Below, in pieces: positions 40,634-49,478 of a stretch of 64,000 nt of DNA. Under the pieces are notes generated by a model. It made no database searches. It had not been told where the DNA came from and saw nothing but the letters and a program-made list of their open reading frames with translations. This DNA is from Sphingomonas echinoides (lineage in GTDB: Bacteria > Pseudomonadota > Alphaproteobacteria > Sphingomonadales > Sphingomonadaceae). Each line of letters opens with the position of its first letter. Position 1 is the stretch's first letter. Location of the stretch: positions 1 through 64,000 of the forward strand of contig NZ_JAPYKK010000011.1 in assembly GCF_029623395.1 (NCBI RefSeq), in the 5' to 3' direction. The position numbers and the translations under genes are program-made.

Positions 40634-43600
40634 ATGGCCAAAGCCCTCAAATTCGCGGCGATCGCGGTCGGCGCCGTTGCGCTGGCCTTTACCGGCGTCG
40701 GCCTTGCTGCTGGGCTTGGTGCAGCGGCGACCAGCTTCGGCGTTGGTGTGTCCGCGAGCACGCTCTTCCTCGTCTCGGGCGGGCTGAGCATTGCGGCTGG
40801 CCTGTTGCAGAAAGCCCCAAAGGTCACCGCCTCACAGACGGACCGACTGACCGCCAACATTGATCCGCGGACGTTCCGCAAGACCGTGCTGGGCCAGACC
40901 GCGATGCCGGTCGACGTCCGCTACGAGGAATGGTCGGGCAACGACCAGGAGATCTGCGACTGGGTCGTCGCGTTCGCCAGCCATGCGATCGACGGCCTCG
41001 ACGAGATTTGGTTCGACACCGAAATGGCGTGGTCGGCGGCGACCGGCGTGGCCGCCAAATACAACGGCTATTTCTCGATCCCCAACCTGATCCTCGAGGG
41101 GACGCAAGCGAACGCCTTTACCTTTGCAAGCCGGAAATGGAATCGCGAGAGCGCGCGCCTGACCGGCTGCGCCTACGCGCGCTTCCGCTTCAAGGTCACC
41201 GGGAACGGCAAGAAGGCCGAGAGCCCGTTCTCAAGCGGCATTCCCAGCCGGATTACCGTGATCGGACGTGGCGCCAAGCTGTACGACCCGCGCCGCGATA
41301 GCACGGTGCCAGGCGGGTCCGGTCCGATGCGCTCGAACGATCAGTCGACGTGGCGTTACACGGCTGACGACGGCGTTGTGATCGGTGAAAACCTCCCGCT
41401 GCAGATCCTGCGCGTCATCCTCGGCTGGCGGATCCAGAACCCAGCGACCGGCGTGATGAAACTGGCGACCGGAGCGGGCGTTCCCGGGCGGCGCATCAGC
41501 TTTCCGTCGTTCCAGGTCGCGGCGAACCTTGCCGACGAGCTCGTCAACCGGGCAGCGGGCGGCAACGAGCCGCGCTACCATGGCGCTGGCGTTATCTCCG
41601 AGGGTGACGATCACAAGACCGTCCTCGATATGCTGTGCACCGCGTGCTGCGGGCGTTTCCGCGACACCGGCGGTAAGCTTTCGCTAGCGATCTCGCACAA
41701 CGACCTTGCGGCCGCAGCGGTAGATGACGGCCTCAACGATGACGACGTGGTCGGCGCGTTCACTTGGGATCCCGACCCCTCGCTCGAAACCACCCCGAAT
41801 GTGGTACGCGGGCGCTACGTCGATGCGACGTCGGCCTCGCTTTACCAACTGATCGACTATCCCGAAGTGCGCCTGCCGAGTCCCGACGGGCAGGACCGCT
41901 ATCTCTCGCTCGACCTTGGCGTCGTCGAAAGCCCGAGCCATGCGCAGCGGGTCGCCAAGCAAGTCCTCCAACGCCGGCAATACTCACGGCAGTTCGCAGC
42001 GCCATTCGATATCCGGGCGTGGAAGTACACTGTCGGTGACGTCCTGCCATTCACCTTCGCGCCGCTCGGGTTCAAGCGCGGCGTATTCCGGGTGAAAGAG
42101 CAGGAGCTTGGCCAGGGCGGCACCTGCAACATGGTGCTGACGTTCGAGACCCCCGTATTCTATCTCTGGGACGCGGACGATTCCTTGCCGGTGCAGGGTG
42201 CCGAGCCAATCGTCTACGACAGCCGCAACAATCCGCTGATCCTCGCCATTGACGAAGCCGCTACGACCGCGTTCTGGAACGGCGTTACGGGTGACGGCAA
42301 ACCTGCCGATGATGCGACCAACAGCGCGGATCCGAACAGCCCTTTCGGGCCCGGCACCGTTGGTGGCACGATCAATCAGATCAGTGAGTTTGACCGACAG
42401 ATCGCCGCTGCCAAGGACCAATTGAGCACGCTTAACGGGACGACGATTCCCGCGATCAATCAGGCCGTTGCCGATGCGGGCACGCGGATCGAGACCGTCA
42501 AGAAGAACGCAGACGATGCACTATCTTCGGCTGTCGCGTTGCTCACCGACAGCGATGCGCAGATTAACCGGCGTATCGATAGTGTAGCGGCTGCGGGTGG
42601 GTACGACGACACGTCGGTGCGCGCTGAGATCAGGCGCGTCGACCAGACCGCCATCAGCCGCGATGGTACAATCGGGCAGCGGATCGACAGCGTCATCACC
42701 GACTTCAAGGCGGGCGATAACGCGGCGAATAGCCGGATCGACCAAGTGAGCACGACAGCGTCCGACGCAAAATCTGCCGTGGCCAGTTTGTCCACTAGCG
42801 TCGACACCCGGTTCACTGGCGTAAACTCGACGCTGACGAAGTACGACGGTCGCCTCACGACGCTGTCAACTGACCTGCAAGGCTATGCCAGCCGGACCGG
42901 GACGCTGGAGACGCAAGTCGGACCAGCTGACGGAAGCAAGCCTCCGCTGATGTCGCGCATCACGAGCGCCGAGAACGCGATCATAAACTTCCCGAATAAT
43001 TATGCCGCAGCGTCTCGCGCATCAGCGCTTGAGGCCCAGGTCAACGGAGAAGGCACAAGCCGTCTACTGACCCGAGCCAATGAGCAGGCTACCGTCATCG
43101 CCGACGGGAAAGTTGGTCAGGTCGCCCAAACCGTCGCGACTCTTTCCGCCAGCACCAACGTCGGCGGGAACCTGCTTGCAAACAGCACCTTCGCGACAGC
43201 GGATGGCTGGGGATATTACGACGCCACCACCGGGACAACCGCCGGCGTCAATATCGGCGCCGATATCTGGCATCCCACCAACGAGCCGTCGCTCGGCATG
43301 GAGCAGTTCGGCGGGAACAGTAACCAGATCGGTCTGTGGTACTCCGATATGGTCCCGGTCGAAGTTGGAAAGTGGTACCAACTCTCGTGTTACGCATCGA
43401 GCCATCGAGCAGATTGCGGCATCGGGTTCGAGTTCTTCGACACCAACGGAACGCAAACCTCGAGCGCGACGCCGCGCCGCATCAATCGTGGAACTGCGAT
43501 CAACGGCGGCAAGGATCTCACGGCATGGGACCGGCTGTCGTTCAACATCCAGGCCACCAAGCCATTCATGAAGATGGATCTGGTGAAATGGGGAACGAAC

Positions 43601-44389
43601 GGCGGACAGGCCAACAGCTACGCTTGGTTCCTGCGACCCCAATTGATCGAGGTGGCGGGGGCGGACACCCCGCCGCAACCATATCGACCCGGCACCGGCG
43701 CGGCAAATCAGACGAAGGTTGCGGCAACGCTCGTGCAGCAAGCCGGTCTCCTGGTCGGCCTTGACGGACGTAGCGCCGTCTATTGGTCGATCACTGGCGA
43801 TACAGGCGACGGCACCACGAAGGTACAGCTGTCGAAGGCGAGCGGTTCTGCCGGCCTGTTCTACGTCGAAGCGAACATGTATCTCCGCGGTAATCTGGTG
43901 CTCGAAGGGACGCTTACCTCCCTATCCTTCGACCGCTCCACGATGTCACGGGAAAGCAAGTCGGTTTGGCAGGGCAGCATCACCCCCGGCGCAGGCCAGA
44001 CCATCACAGTTCCATGGAGCCTTGCTCTCTCGCCGGTGCAGCCTCTCGGACGGTTTATTTACGAGTTCACCGCAGCCGTGTCGTCGAACGCCGGTCAGCA
44101 GGTTGTTGGTCAGCAGAACGGTAAGCCGTCCTATCTCACCTATGTTGAGGATAACGGCGGGTTAAGCATTTCGGCCACGGATAATCAGGGCAACGTGTAC
44201 CGCCCGCGCGCAAACGGATCGGACGCCGTTTTGGCCGCAACGGCTTTCGCCCCCAGCTTTGTCGCAACCATTCGAACCGGCGGATACGACACCGGCTGGG
44301 TGAACAACGGCGACTCCTACGAGCGCCAAGTTGCCGCTTCGTACACTGTCAGCCGGATCGATCTCAAGGTGACGTGGGTCGCCATCTAA
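40634..44389 (+). CDS. Tail-tip host-specificity (hub/J-like) protein
   Basis: 1251 residues. Starts with a hydrophobic pair (LKFAAIAVGAVALAFTGVGL, SGGLSIAAGLLQK) usual for these proteins, then DPRTFRKTVLGQTAMPVDVR YEEWSG, RKWNRESARLTGCAYARFRF, and DGVVIGENLPLQILRVILGW RI, which match the GTA/lambda J-like tail-tip family. From about residue 590 to 830 comes a long coiled coil (ISEFDRQIAAAKDQLSTLNG, AVASLSTSVDTRFTGVNST), then a jelly-roll-like module (GWGYYDATTGTTAGVNIGAD) and a beta-rich tip. Main receptor-binding candidate, modular in the C-terminal half. Confidence 0.85.
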   Translation: MAKALKFAAIAVGAVALAFTGVGLAAGLGAAATSFGVGVSASTLFLVSGGLSIAAGLLQKAPKVTASQTDRLTANIDPRTFRKTVLGQTAMPVDVRYEEWSGNDQEICDWVVAFASHAIDGLDEIWFDTEMAWSAATGVAAKYNGYFSIPNLILEGTQANAFTFASRKWNRESARLTGCAYARFRFKVTGNGKKAESPFSSGIPSRITVIGRGAKLYDPRRDSTVPGGSGPMRSNDQSTWRYTADDGVVIGENLPLQILRVILGWRIQNPATGVMKLATGAGVPGRRISFPSFQVAANLADELVNRAAGGNEPRYHGAGVISEGDDHKTVLDMLCTACCGRFRDTGGKLSLAISHNDLAAAAVDDGLNDDDVVGAFTWDPDPSLETTPNVVRGRYVDATSASLYQLIDYPEVRLPSPDGQDRYLSLDLGVVESPSHAQRVAKQVLQRRQYSRQFAAPFDIRAWKYTVGDVLPFTFAPLGFKRGVFRVKEQELGQGGTCNMVLTFETPVFYLWDADDSLPVQGAEPIVYDSRNNPLILAIDEAATTAFWNGVTGDGKPADDATNSADPNSPFGPGTVGGTINQISEFDRQIAAAKDQLSTLNGTTIPAINQAVADAGTRIETVKKNADDALSSAVALLTDSDAQINRRIDSVAAAGGYDDTSVRAEIRRVDQTAISRDGTIGQRIDSVITDFKAGDNAANSRIDQVSTTASDAKSAVASLSTSVDTRFTGVNSTLTKYDGRLTTLSTDLQGYASRTGTLETQVGPADGSKPPLMSRITSAENAIINFPNNYAAASRASALEAQVNGEGTSRLLTRANEQATVIADGKVGQVAQTVATLSASTNVGGNLLANSTFATADGWGYYDATTGTTAGVNIGADIWHPTNEPSLGMEQFGGNSNQIGLWYSDMVPVEVGKWYQLSCYASSHRADCGIGFEFFDTNGTQTSSATPRRINRGTAINGGKDLTAWDRLSFNIQATKPFMKMDLVKWGTNGGQANSYAWFLRPQLIEVAGADTPPQPYRPGTGAANQTKVAATLVQQAGLLVGLDGRSAVYWSITGDTGDGTTKVQLSKASGSAGLFYVEANMYLRGNLVLEGTLTSLSFDRSTMSRESKSVWQGSITPGAGQTITVPWSLALSPVQPLGRFIYEFTAAVSSNAGQQVVGQQNGKPSYLTYVEDNGGLSISATDNQGNVYRPRANGSDAVLAATAFAPSFVATIRTGGYDTGWVNNGDSYERQVAASYTVSRIDLKVTWVAI

Positions 44390-44407
44390 GCCGCACTGGA
44401 GGGAAGC

Positions 44408-44953
44408 ATGGAATATTGGATCGTTTACTCGCTCGACAATTTCGAGGAAATGTATCGAAGCCAAGGTAACGTCGGCGCAAGCGCGTACCAGCAGGTCCCG
44501 AAAGGTGCCGGACTGCTGGTAGTGCCCTTTTCCGTCATCGGGGCAAACGGGGCGATCAACATCGAGGCCCTGCGCGCTGCCATGAACGATTTCGTCGATG
44601 CGTCAGCCGAAGCGTTCTGCCTCCGCTTTCTGACCCCCGGTACGACCCAGGCAATGCGTTATCTCCGCAAGGAAACTGAGGCACGCGCGTGGCTCCTCGA
44701 CAATACGACCCGCACCCCGTTTCTTGAGGCAGAAGCATCCGCCTGCGATGTCACCGTCGAGGAACTTGTCCCGGTGGTGATCCAGCGGGCAGACCAATGG
44801 GAGGTGGTCGGCGCGCTAATAGAGGGCGAGCGCATGGGTGCGAAAGCCAAGATCGCCCAAGGCGAGACGTTCGCCGATATCGTCAAGGTGGGCCGGATCG
44901 ACTGGCAAGCACTCCTTGCGCCGCCCGCACCGGCGCCGGCGCCTACCGCCTAA
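44408..44953 (+). CDS. Hypothetical tail-accessory protein, 181 aa
   Basis: Strong RBS GGAGGGAAGC before ATG 44408. MEYWIVYSLDNFEEMYRSQG, ALRAAMNDFVDASAEAF, then a helical C-terminal part AWLLDNTTRTPFLEAEASAC DVTVEELVPVVIQRADQWEV with repeated R-A-x-x-W, similar to DUF4376-type tail chaperones. The C-terminus is Ala/Pro-rich. Located right after the tail-tip gene, as tail-fibre assembly proteins usually are. Confidence 0.6.
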   Translation: MEYWIVYSLDNFEEMYRSQGNVGASAYQQVPKGAGLLVVPFSVIGANGAINIEALRAAMNDFVDASAEAFCLRFLTPGTTQAMRYLRKETEARAWLLDNTTRTPFLEAEASACDVTVEELVPVVIQRADQWEVVGALIEGERMGAKAKIAQGETFADIVKVGRIDWQALLAPPAPAPAPTA

Positions 44954-44955
44954 CC

Positions 44956-45255
44956 ATGCCGCCCCGCGAGCCCGCGCTGAAGCGGTTGAGCAAGTGGATC
45001 ATCCAGTTCCTGATCGCGATCGACCAGTTCGTCTATGTCCTGCTCGCGGCGCCCTACTACCTGATCTTCGGCGGCACCTGCCCTTCGGCTGACGAGACGA
45101 TCAGTTCGCGCGTCGGCCGCGCGGCGATGGCGGGCGCATGGTGGGGCAAGCCCTGCGCCTGGGCGATCGATCACCTGTTCATGCTGCTCGGTTCCGCGCC
45201 GGGGCACTGCGCCCGCGCGATCGAAGCCGCCTTCCTGGGCATGGCCCCCAAATAA
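44956..45255 (+). CDS. Membrane-associated prophage protein, 99 aa
   Basis: Starts at ATG 44956 two bases after the previous stop. KRLSKWIIQFLIAIDQFVYV LLAAPYYLIFGG, then GRAAMAGAWWGKPCAWAIDH LF. Two or three hydrophobic segments. No family known to me; position before the lysis genes may mean a holin-related or head/tail membrane protein. Confidence 0.55.
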   Translation: MPPREPALKRLSKWIIQFLIAIDQFVYVLLAAPYYLIFGGTCPSADETISSRVGRAAMAGAWWGKPCAWAIDHLFMLLGSAPGHCARAIEAAFLGMAPK

Positions 45256-45269
45256 CAGGAGCTACTGTG

Positions 45270-45530
45270 ATGTTGCTTGCTGATGCGCTTCGCGGCGCAG
45301 CTCTTTGCGCGTGGCTGTTCTGCCTGGCTTGCCTGTCGCCAGCCGTCTGGCGGATCCTACGGAGACGCGGTCGCTACCTCGACCCGATCTGGGGTCTGGT
45401 CTTCATGCTGGCGGTCAACCGGGTCACGTTCATTGCCCGCGTGTCGTTCGAGACAAGCCACATCACCGCCATTCTGCTGGCGATCGCGATGGGCGCGGTC
45501 ACCCTTTCCTTCCAACGTCATGATCGGTGA
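45270..45530 (+). CDS. Small membrane protein, possible holin-like, 86 aa
   Basis: RBS AGGAG before either GTG 45267 or ATG 45270. MLLADALRGAALCAWLFCLA CLSPAV, YLDPIWGLVFMLAVNRVTF and TSHITAILLAIAMGAVTLSF give three likely membrane spans, the layout of class I phage holins. Located upstream of the lysozyme gene. Function inferred from topology and place. Confidence 0.55.
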   Translation: MLLADALRGAALCAWLFCLACLSPAVWRILRRRGRYLDPIWGLVFMLAVNRVTFIARVSFETSHITAILLAIAMGAVTLSFQRHDR

Positions 45531-45534
45531 TCGG

Positions 45535-45999
45535 ATGCCCAACTATCTGGCGGGACTCCCGTTCGGCTGGGGTGCGATCTTCGCCCTCATCAATCTCGCT
45601 CTCGGCAGCGGAGTGCTAGCGGCGTGGGTCCGGAATCGGCCGAAGATGCGGGAGATCGAACGGTCCGCAGAAGAGAAGCTCCGCGACGACCTGATCGCGC
45701 GTGTTGAGAAGCTTGAGACCCGGCTCGAAGATACCCGCTCGCACTACGAGGCGAAGCTCGAGAAGCTGGCGGCCGACTACGACGTCGCGCAGCGCACGGC
45801 GCGGCACGAGTTGAACAACGTCAAGATGCGGTTCCGCGCGCTCGTCATGTTGCTCAAGCGCCTCCCGAACCCGCCCGAAATGCTGGTCGCGATCCTCGCC
45901 GATATCGAGACGATGGAAGCTGAACAGATGCACGCCGAAGCCCTCGAAAAGGGTGCGGTGTCAGCCGCCAAGATCGCCGCGACGAACCCCACCTTTTGA
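45535..45999 (+). CDS. Membrane-anchored coiled-coil protein, 154 aa
   Basis: One N-terminal membrane segment (GWGAIFALINLALGSGVLAA WV) and a long coiled coil (EIERSAEEKLRDDLIARVEK LETRLEDT ... LEKLAADYDVAQ). The layout resembles DUF2730-type phage proteins and i-spanins. Start uncertain: ATG 45520 or 45535. Directly upstream of the lysozyme. Confidence 0.6.
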   Translation: MPNYLAGLPFGWGAIFALINLALGSGVLAAWVRNRPKMREIERSAEEKLRDDLIARVEKLETRLEDTRSHYEAKLEKLAADYDVAQRTARHELNNVKMRFRALVMLLKRLPNPPEMLVAILADIETMEAEQMHAEALEKGAVSAAKIAATNPTF

Positions 46000-46012
46000 A
46001 AGGACCGAGATC

Positions 46013-46585
46013 ATGACGATCAACGGCAACATCACCGTGCGCGTCGCCTGCGAGCTCGCGGGCGCCGAGGGCCTCGTGCTCGAGTGGTACCTCGACAGTG
46101 CGACGCCGCCTGTGGGCACCTGGGGCATTGGCGTAACCAACGCATCGGGACACCTCGTCGATCGGTACAAGGACAAGCCCGCGACGATCGAGCGCGTCAT
46201 GCAGGTCTTCATCTGGCTCGTTCGGGTGAAGTACGGGCCCGAGGTGCTTGCCGCGTTCAAGGGACGGACGCTGACCGAGGCGCAGTTCGCCGCAGCTCTG
46301 TCGTTCCATTACAATACCGGAGCGATCGGTGGGACGGCATGGGTACCGCTCTTCCTCGCCGGCAAGGTCGCCGAGGCCCGCAAGTTCCTCGAAACGCATT
46401 ACCTCAACGGCGGCGACCTCAAGGAGCGCCGGATGGACGAGGCCGCCCTGTTCTTCGACGGCAAGTGGAAGCATCTCGACGGGCTGGTCAACGTCTACCC
46501 GGTTCGCAAGCCCAGCTACCTGCCCGGCAAGCCGACGCGGGTCGACATTCGCGCCGACGTCGCGCGCGCGCTGGCCGCCCAATGA
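46013..46585 (+). CDS. Endolysin, lysozyme-like (GH24 type)
   Basis: 190 residues. ACELAGAEGLVLEWYLDSAT PPVGTWGIGVTNASGH corresponds to the E-x-x-x-L-x-A-Y-x-D-x-(x-G)-x-W-T-I-G-(Y)-G-H motif of T4-type lysozymes, with the catalytic Glu in AEGL; the Thr is kept in GTWGIG. ALSFHYNTGAIGGTAW is the second family block. There is no signal peptide, so it depends on a holin. RBS GAAAGGA. Overlaps the next gene by 4 nt. Confidence 0.8.
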   Translation: MTINGNITVRVACELAGAEGLVLEWYLDSATPPVGTWGIGVTNASGHLVDRYKDKPATIERVMQVFIWLVRVKYGPEVLAAFKGRTLTEAQFAAALSFHYNTGAIGGTAWVPLFLAGKVAEARKFLETHYLNGGDLKERRMDEAALFFDGKWKHLDGLVNVYPVRKPSYLPGKPTRVDIRADVARALAAQ

Positions 46586-46986
46586 GCGTGTTCTCGAACC
46601 GCCGCGTGTCGTGGACGTCGATCGCAATCATCGTCGGGCTGCCGGTGCTGCTCGGCTTCCTCGCCTGGCTGATCTGGATCCTGTCCGATCCGGTGAAGTG
46701 GTGCAGCGTCCGAGTGGCCGACACGAAGCTCGCGACCAGTTCGATCAACGATTGCACGTCGATCGAGATGGAACTGATCAAGTGGCTCGGTTGGACGGCG
46801 GTCGGGCTGCTGGCGGTCGTCGCGATCGCGTTCCTCGTCATCGTCACCCGCGACCTGAAAGCGGGCATCGACGCGCAAGGCTGGGGCTTCAAGATCAAGA
46901 CCGGGAACGACGCCGTCGAAGCAGCCGACGAGGTTGCAGGTGCGGCCGCGGACGCAGCTGCTGACATCAAGGGGAGTGTCGCATGA
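46582..46986 (+). CDS. Two-span membrane protein, candidate holin, 134 aa
   Basis: WTSIAIIVGLPVLLGFLAWL IWIL and LIKWLGWTAVGLLAVVAIAF LVIV give two strong membrane spans separated by about 40 mostly polar residues containing two Cys (WCSVRVADTKL, INDCTSI). The C-terminal Ala-rich helix (DAVEAADEVAGAAADAAADI) is cytoplasmic. Position directly after the lysozyme supports a holin or antiholin. ATGA overlaps at both ends. Confidence 0.6.
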   Translation: MSVFSNRRVSWTSIAIIVGLPVLLGFLAWLIWILSDPVKWCSVRVADTKLATSSINDCTSIEMELIKWLGWTAVGLLAVVAIAFLVIVTRDLKAGIDAQGWGFKIKTGNDAVEAADEVAGAAADAAADIKGSVA

Positions 46987-47351
46987 CGGGGTTCCGCCCT
47001 TGGCTTGGTCGCAGCGCCGCGACCATCGTGTTCGCGATCGGGGTCATCGCTTTGATCGCGACCGTCATCTCAATCCGGTCCTGCGGCACGGCGCGAACCG
47101 CCAAGACCGAAACCACGCTCGCGATCGGTCAGGGGGCCGCGGCGATCGCTAGCGGAGCCGACGCGGTCGACACGGTCGGCAACTCCGCAGCCCACGCAAC
47201 CGAAATCCACCAAACCGCGAAAGAGGGAACCGATGCGATTCAAGCCGCGCCTGCGGGCGATAGTAACGACGCCGCTGATCGGGCTGCTTGCCGGATGCGC
47301 ATCTACCGTCATTCGCCCAAGTGCATCGCCCTGCTCGGCCCTGCTACCTGA
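46983..47351 (+). CDS. Inner-membrane spanin-like (Rz-type) protein, 122 aa
   Basis: One N-terminal membrane segment (SAATIVFAIGVIALIATVIS I) followed by a helical periplasmic part (QGAAAIASGADAVDTVGNSA, HQTAKEGTDAIQAAP). The next gene starts inside it in another frame and encodes a lipoprotein, which is the Rz/Rz1 arrangement of phage spanins that fuse inner and outer membranes. Its C-terminal 40 residues are shared with that overlap. Confidence 0.65.
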   Translation: MTGFRPWLGRSAATIVFAIGVIALIATVISIRSCGTARTAKTETTLAIGQGAAAIASGADAVDTVGNSAAHATEIHQTAKEGTDAIQAAPAGDSNDAADRAACRMRIYRHSPKCIALLGPAT

Positions 47352-47577
47352 CGCGTGGGCTGCTGGCGTGGCCCCAGCTGCGCTGCCTGAGAGCGCCAAG
47401 CTCTCCGACGGGCACGACGATGCCCGCCCCTGGCAAAGCGGGTTCGTCGAGCAGACCGGCCAGCTTGAGATCGCGAACGACCGGTACAGCGCAGCGACCG
47501 GCATCGTCAGCCGCTGCGAGGCGCGCGACGCCGCGGCGGTCGGCAAGGCCCGCCCCAAGGTGCTCGGCATCTTCTGA
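47233..47577 (+). CDS. Outer-membrane spanin-like (Rz1-type) lipoprotein
   Basis: 114 residues. Type II signal peptide with lipobox LLAGC (Cys 22), then Pro- and Ala-containing mature part of about 90 residues. It starts 119 bases before the end of the i-spanin-like gene, in a different frame. Location and lipobox make it the o-spanin partner. It is longer than lambda Rz1. Confidence 0.7.
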   Translation: MRFKPRLRAIVTTPLIGLLAGCASTVIRPSASPCSALLPDAWAAGVAPAALPESAKLSDGHDDARPWQSGFVEQTGQLEIANDRYSAATGIVSRCEARDAAAVGKARPKVLGIF

Positions 47578-47604
47578 TCTGCCTCCAATTCAGGAAGGAT
47601 GCCC

Positions 47605-47979
47605 GTGGCCAATCCACCCGATATCAAGACATTCCCACGGCGCATCGATCCGAACATGCCGCGCCGTGGCTTCTACCCGACCCTGACCCGCGGCGACGCG
47701 GTGCGCGACATTCTACAGCCCGGCGAGGAAGTGACTTCGTTCACCGTCACGCCCAACGCTGACGCAACGGCGGCCGGTTTGGTGGTGCTGACCGACGGCG
47801 ACTTCACTCCGCGCTACGCCGGGCTGACGTTCGCGTTCTGGGTCGAGATCGCGAACGCCATGCGCGGCAGCTCGATCTTCAACGGCACCGGAATCGTCCT
47901 GGGCGTGGAGATCAGCTTCACCACCAATTTTCAGCAACAGGACCAGATCACGGTCGGCATTCGGGTGGCGAACAAATGA
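47605..47979 (+). CDS. Hypothetical tail/head accessory protein, 124 aa
   Basis: AGGAAGG at 47592-47598 touches the ATG at 47599, leaving no spacer, so the GTG at 47605 with 6-base spacing is preferred. VANPPDIKTFPRRIDPNMP RRGFYPTLTRGDAVRDILQP, then TSFTVTPNADATAAGLVVLT DGDFTPRYAGLTFAFWVEI; a small beta-sandwich with a Pro-rich lead. It overlaps the next gene by 4 nt. Family unknown. Confidence 0.6.
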   Translation: MANPPDIKTFPRRIDPNMPRRGFYPTLTRGDAVRDILQPGEEVTSFTVTPNADATAAGLVVLTDGDFTPRYAGLTFAFWVEIANAMRGSSIFNGTGIVLGVEISFTTNFQQQDQITVGIRVANK

Positions 47980-48278
47980 CCGAAGAGACCACAGAAGCCG
48001 TTCTCGGCGGTGCCGTTCATAACGGCAAACGCGTCCGAGGGACGTTCACCTTCTACCAGGGCGAGGTCGGCGTACGCGATCGCGGGGAAGTGCAGGAGGT
48101 GTCGTTCTTCGCTTCGGCAAAGCCCTACCCCCCATTGAACGTCCAGGGCCTCGTCGACGGCAAGCTCGTCTCGGTCCTCTCGATCACCGAGCGCCACCTC
48201 GACGCCAACGGCGCCGCACCCCGGGTCGGAGAAATGCGCGTCGTGACGCTGACCGTCGCGCCCGTCCGGCCCAACTAG
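47976..48278 (+). CDS. Hypothetical accessory protein, 100 aa
   Basis: MTEETTEAVLGGAVHNGKRV RGTFTFYQGEVGVRDRGEVQ EVSFFASAKPYP and a closing VGEMRVVTLTVAPVRPN; mostly beta. No family recognised. Lies between an unknown beta protein and the Ig-like tail protein, so probably part of the virion surface module. Confidence 0.58.
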   Translation: MTEETTEAVLGGAVHNGKRVRGTFTFYQGEVGVRDRGEVQEVSFFASAKPYPPLNVQGLVDGKLVSVLSITERHLDANGAAPRVGEMRVVTLTVAPVRPN

Positions 48279-48287
48279 GAGAACGCT

Positions 48288-49454
48288 GTGGCTCTCGCTC
48301 CGCTATCGCAGACGCTTGTCCTCACTGCGGACGGCTCAAACTTCCCTCTTACGGACGCCGTTGTCATCCCGATCGGCGCGATCGCGCCGCCACCAACCTT
48401 CACGGTTGCCCCTTCGATCTCTCCATCGAGCGGCACGACTGCGACGACGTTCATCGCAGACGACGGAATGGTCGACGACGGCATCGTCACCGGGCGACGG
48501 TGGCTTCTCTCCGGCAACCTCATCGGGACCGGAACCACGGTCAAAGCGTCAGCGAGCGGGAGCCTCGTCCTTGAGGTCTCGGCGCTCGGAACTGGCGGTA
48601 TCACCACGGTAAGGTCGGCAGCAGTCGCCGTCGCAGCGCTCCCGGCGCCTGCGTTCTCGGGCAACCCCTCTATCTCGCCGACAAGCGGCACCACGGCCTC
48701 AACGTTTACTGCAACCGATCCGACGGTCACCAATGGGACCATCATACTTCGCCAATGGCTGCTCGGCACCACGGTCCTCGGCACCGGCACGACGATCGTT
48801 CCTGGCGCCGGCAATACCGGAAGCCTCACCCGGAAGATCACGGCGCAAGCATCCGATGGATCGACGATCACGATTTCCTCGACGGCCGTCGCGGTGTCTG
48901 CGATTCCGGCTCCGACGTTCTCCGGCAAGCCGACGATTTCCCCGAACAGCGGCGATACTTCGGCAACGTTCACCGCGACCGACCCGACCATCGCGAACGG
49001 CACAATTACGGCGCGTGCATGGCTGCTTGGAACGGCGATCATCGGGACCGGAACGACGATTGTGCCTGGGGCCGGCAATTCGGGATCTCTGACACGCAGG
49101 GTCACCGGACAAGGGGCGGACGGATCGACTGTCTCGGTCACTTCCGACCCAGTCACGGTGGCCGTACCCGCGCCGACGCCGAGCAACACCTACGCCAACT
49201 CGACGCAGGTTTACGCCAACAACTCGAGCTTCTCGGCCGATTTGCTCGACGTCGAGCAGCGGCTCTTGGCGCTTGGCTTCCGCTTCACACAGTACCGGGT
49301 CGACTACGGCTCCGGTGCGAACACCGCGACGGGAGACACCGTCTACGCGGCACTGGTGAAGCTCCAAAACTGGATCGCGGCGATCGAGGGCGATCTCGCC
49401 CGACCGTTCTTCAGCGCCCCCTTCTTCAGCAAGGGCATGTTCGCCCGAGGATAA
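48288..49454 (+). CDS. Tail surface protein with three Ig-like repeats
   Basis: 388 residues from GTG 48288 (AGGAG seven bases upstream). Residues about 40-295 are three ~85-residue repeats: PSISP(S/T/N)SG-T-T-A-(T/S)-T-F-x-(A)-(T)-D, GT(I/V)xxRxWLLGTxxxGTGTT, GSL(T/V)R(K/R)(I/V)TxQAxDGSTxxxxS, each an Ig-like domain. The C-terminal 80 residues (FSADLLDVEQRLLALGFRFT, AALVKLQNWIAAIEG) are helical and may be the trimerisation/attachment part. Phages use such Ig-like domains for weak binding to cell-surface sugars. Confidence 0.72.
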   Translation: MALAPLSQTLVLTADGSNFPLTDAVVIPIGAIAPPPTFTVAPSISPSSGTTATTFIADDGMVDDGIVTGRRWLLSGNLIGTGTTVKASASGSLVLEVSALGTGGITTVRSAAVAVAALPAPAFSGNPSISPTSGTTASTFTATDPTVTNGTIILRQWLLGTTVLGTGTTIVPGAGNTGSLTRKITAQASDGSTITISSTAVAVSAIPAPTFSGKPTISPNSGDTSATFTATDPTIANGTITARAWLLGTAIIGTGTTIVPGAGNSGSLTRRVTGQGADGSTVSVTSDPVTVAVPAPTPSNTYANSTQVYANNSSFSADLLDVEQRLLALGFRFTQYRVDYGSGANTATGDTVYAALVKLQNWIAAIEGDLARPFFSAPFFSKGMFARG

Positions 49455-49478
49455 AATCCCCAACCGAAAGGTGTCCCG

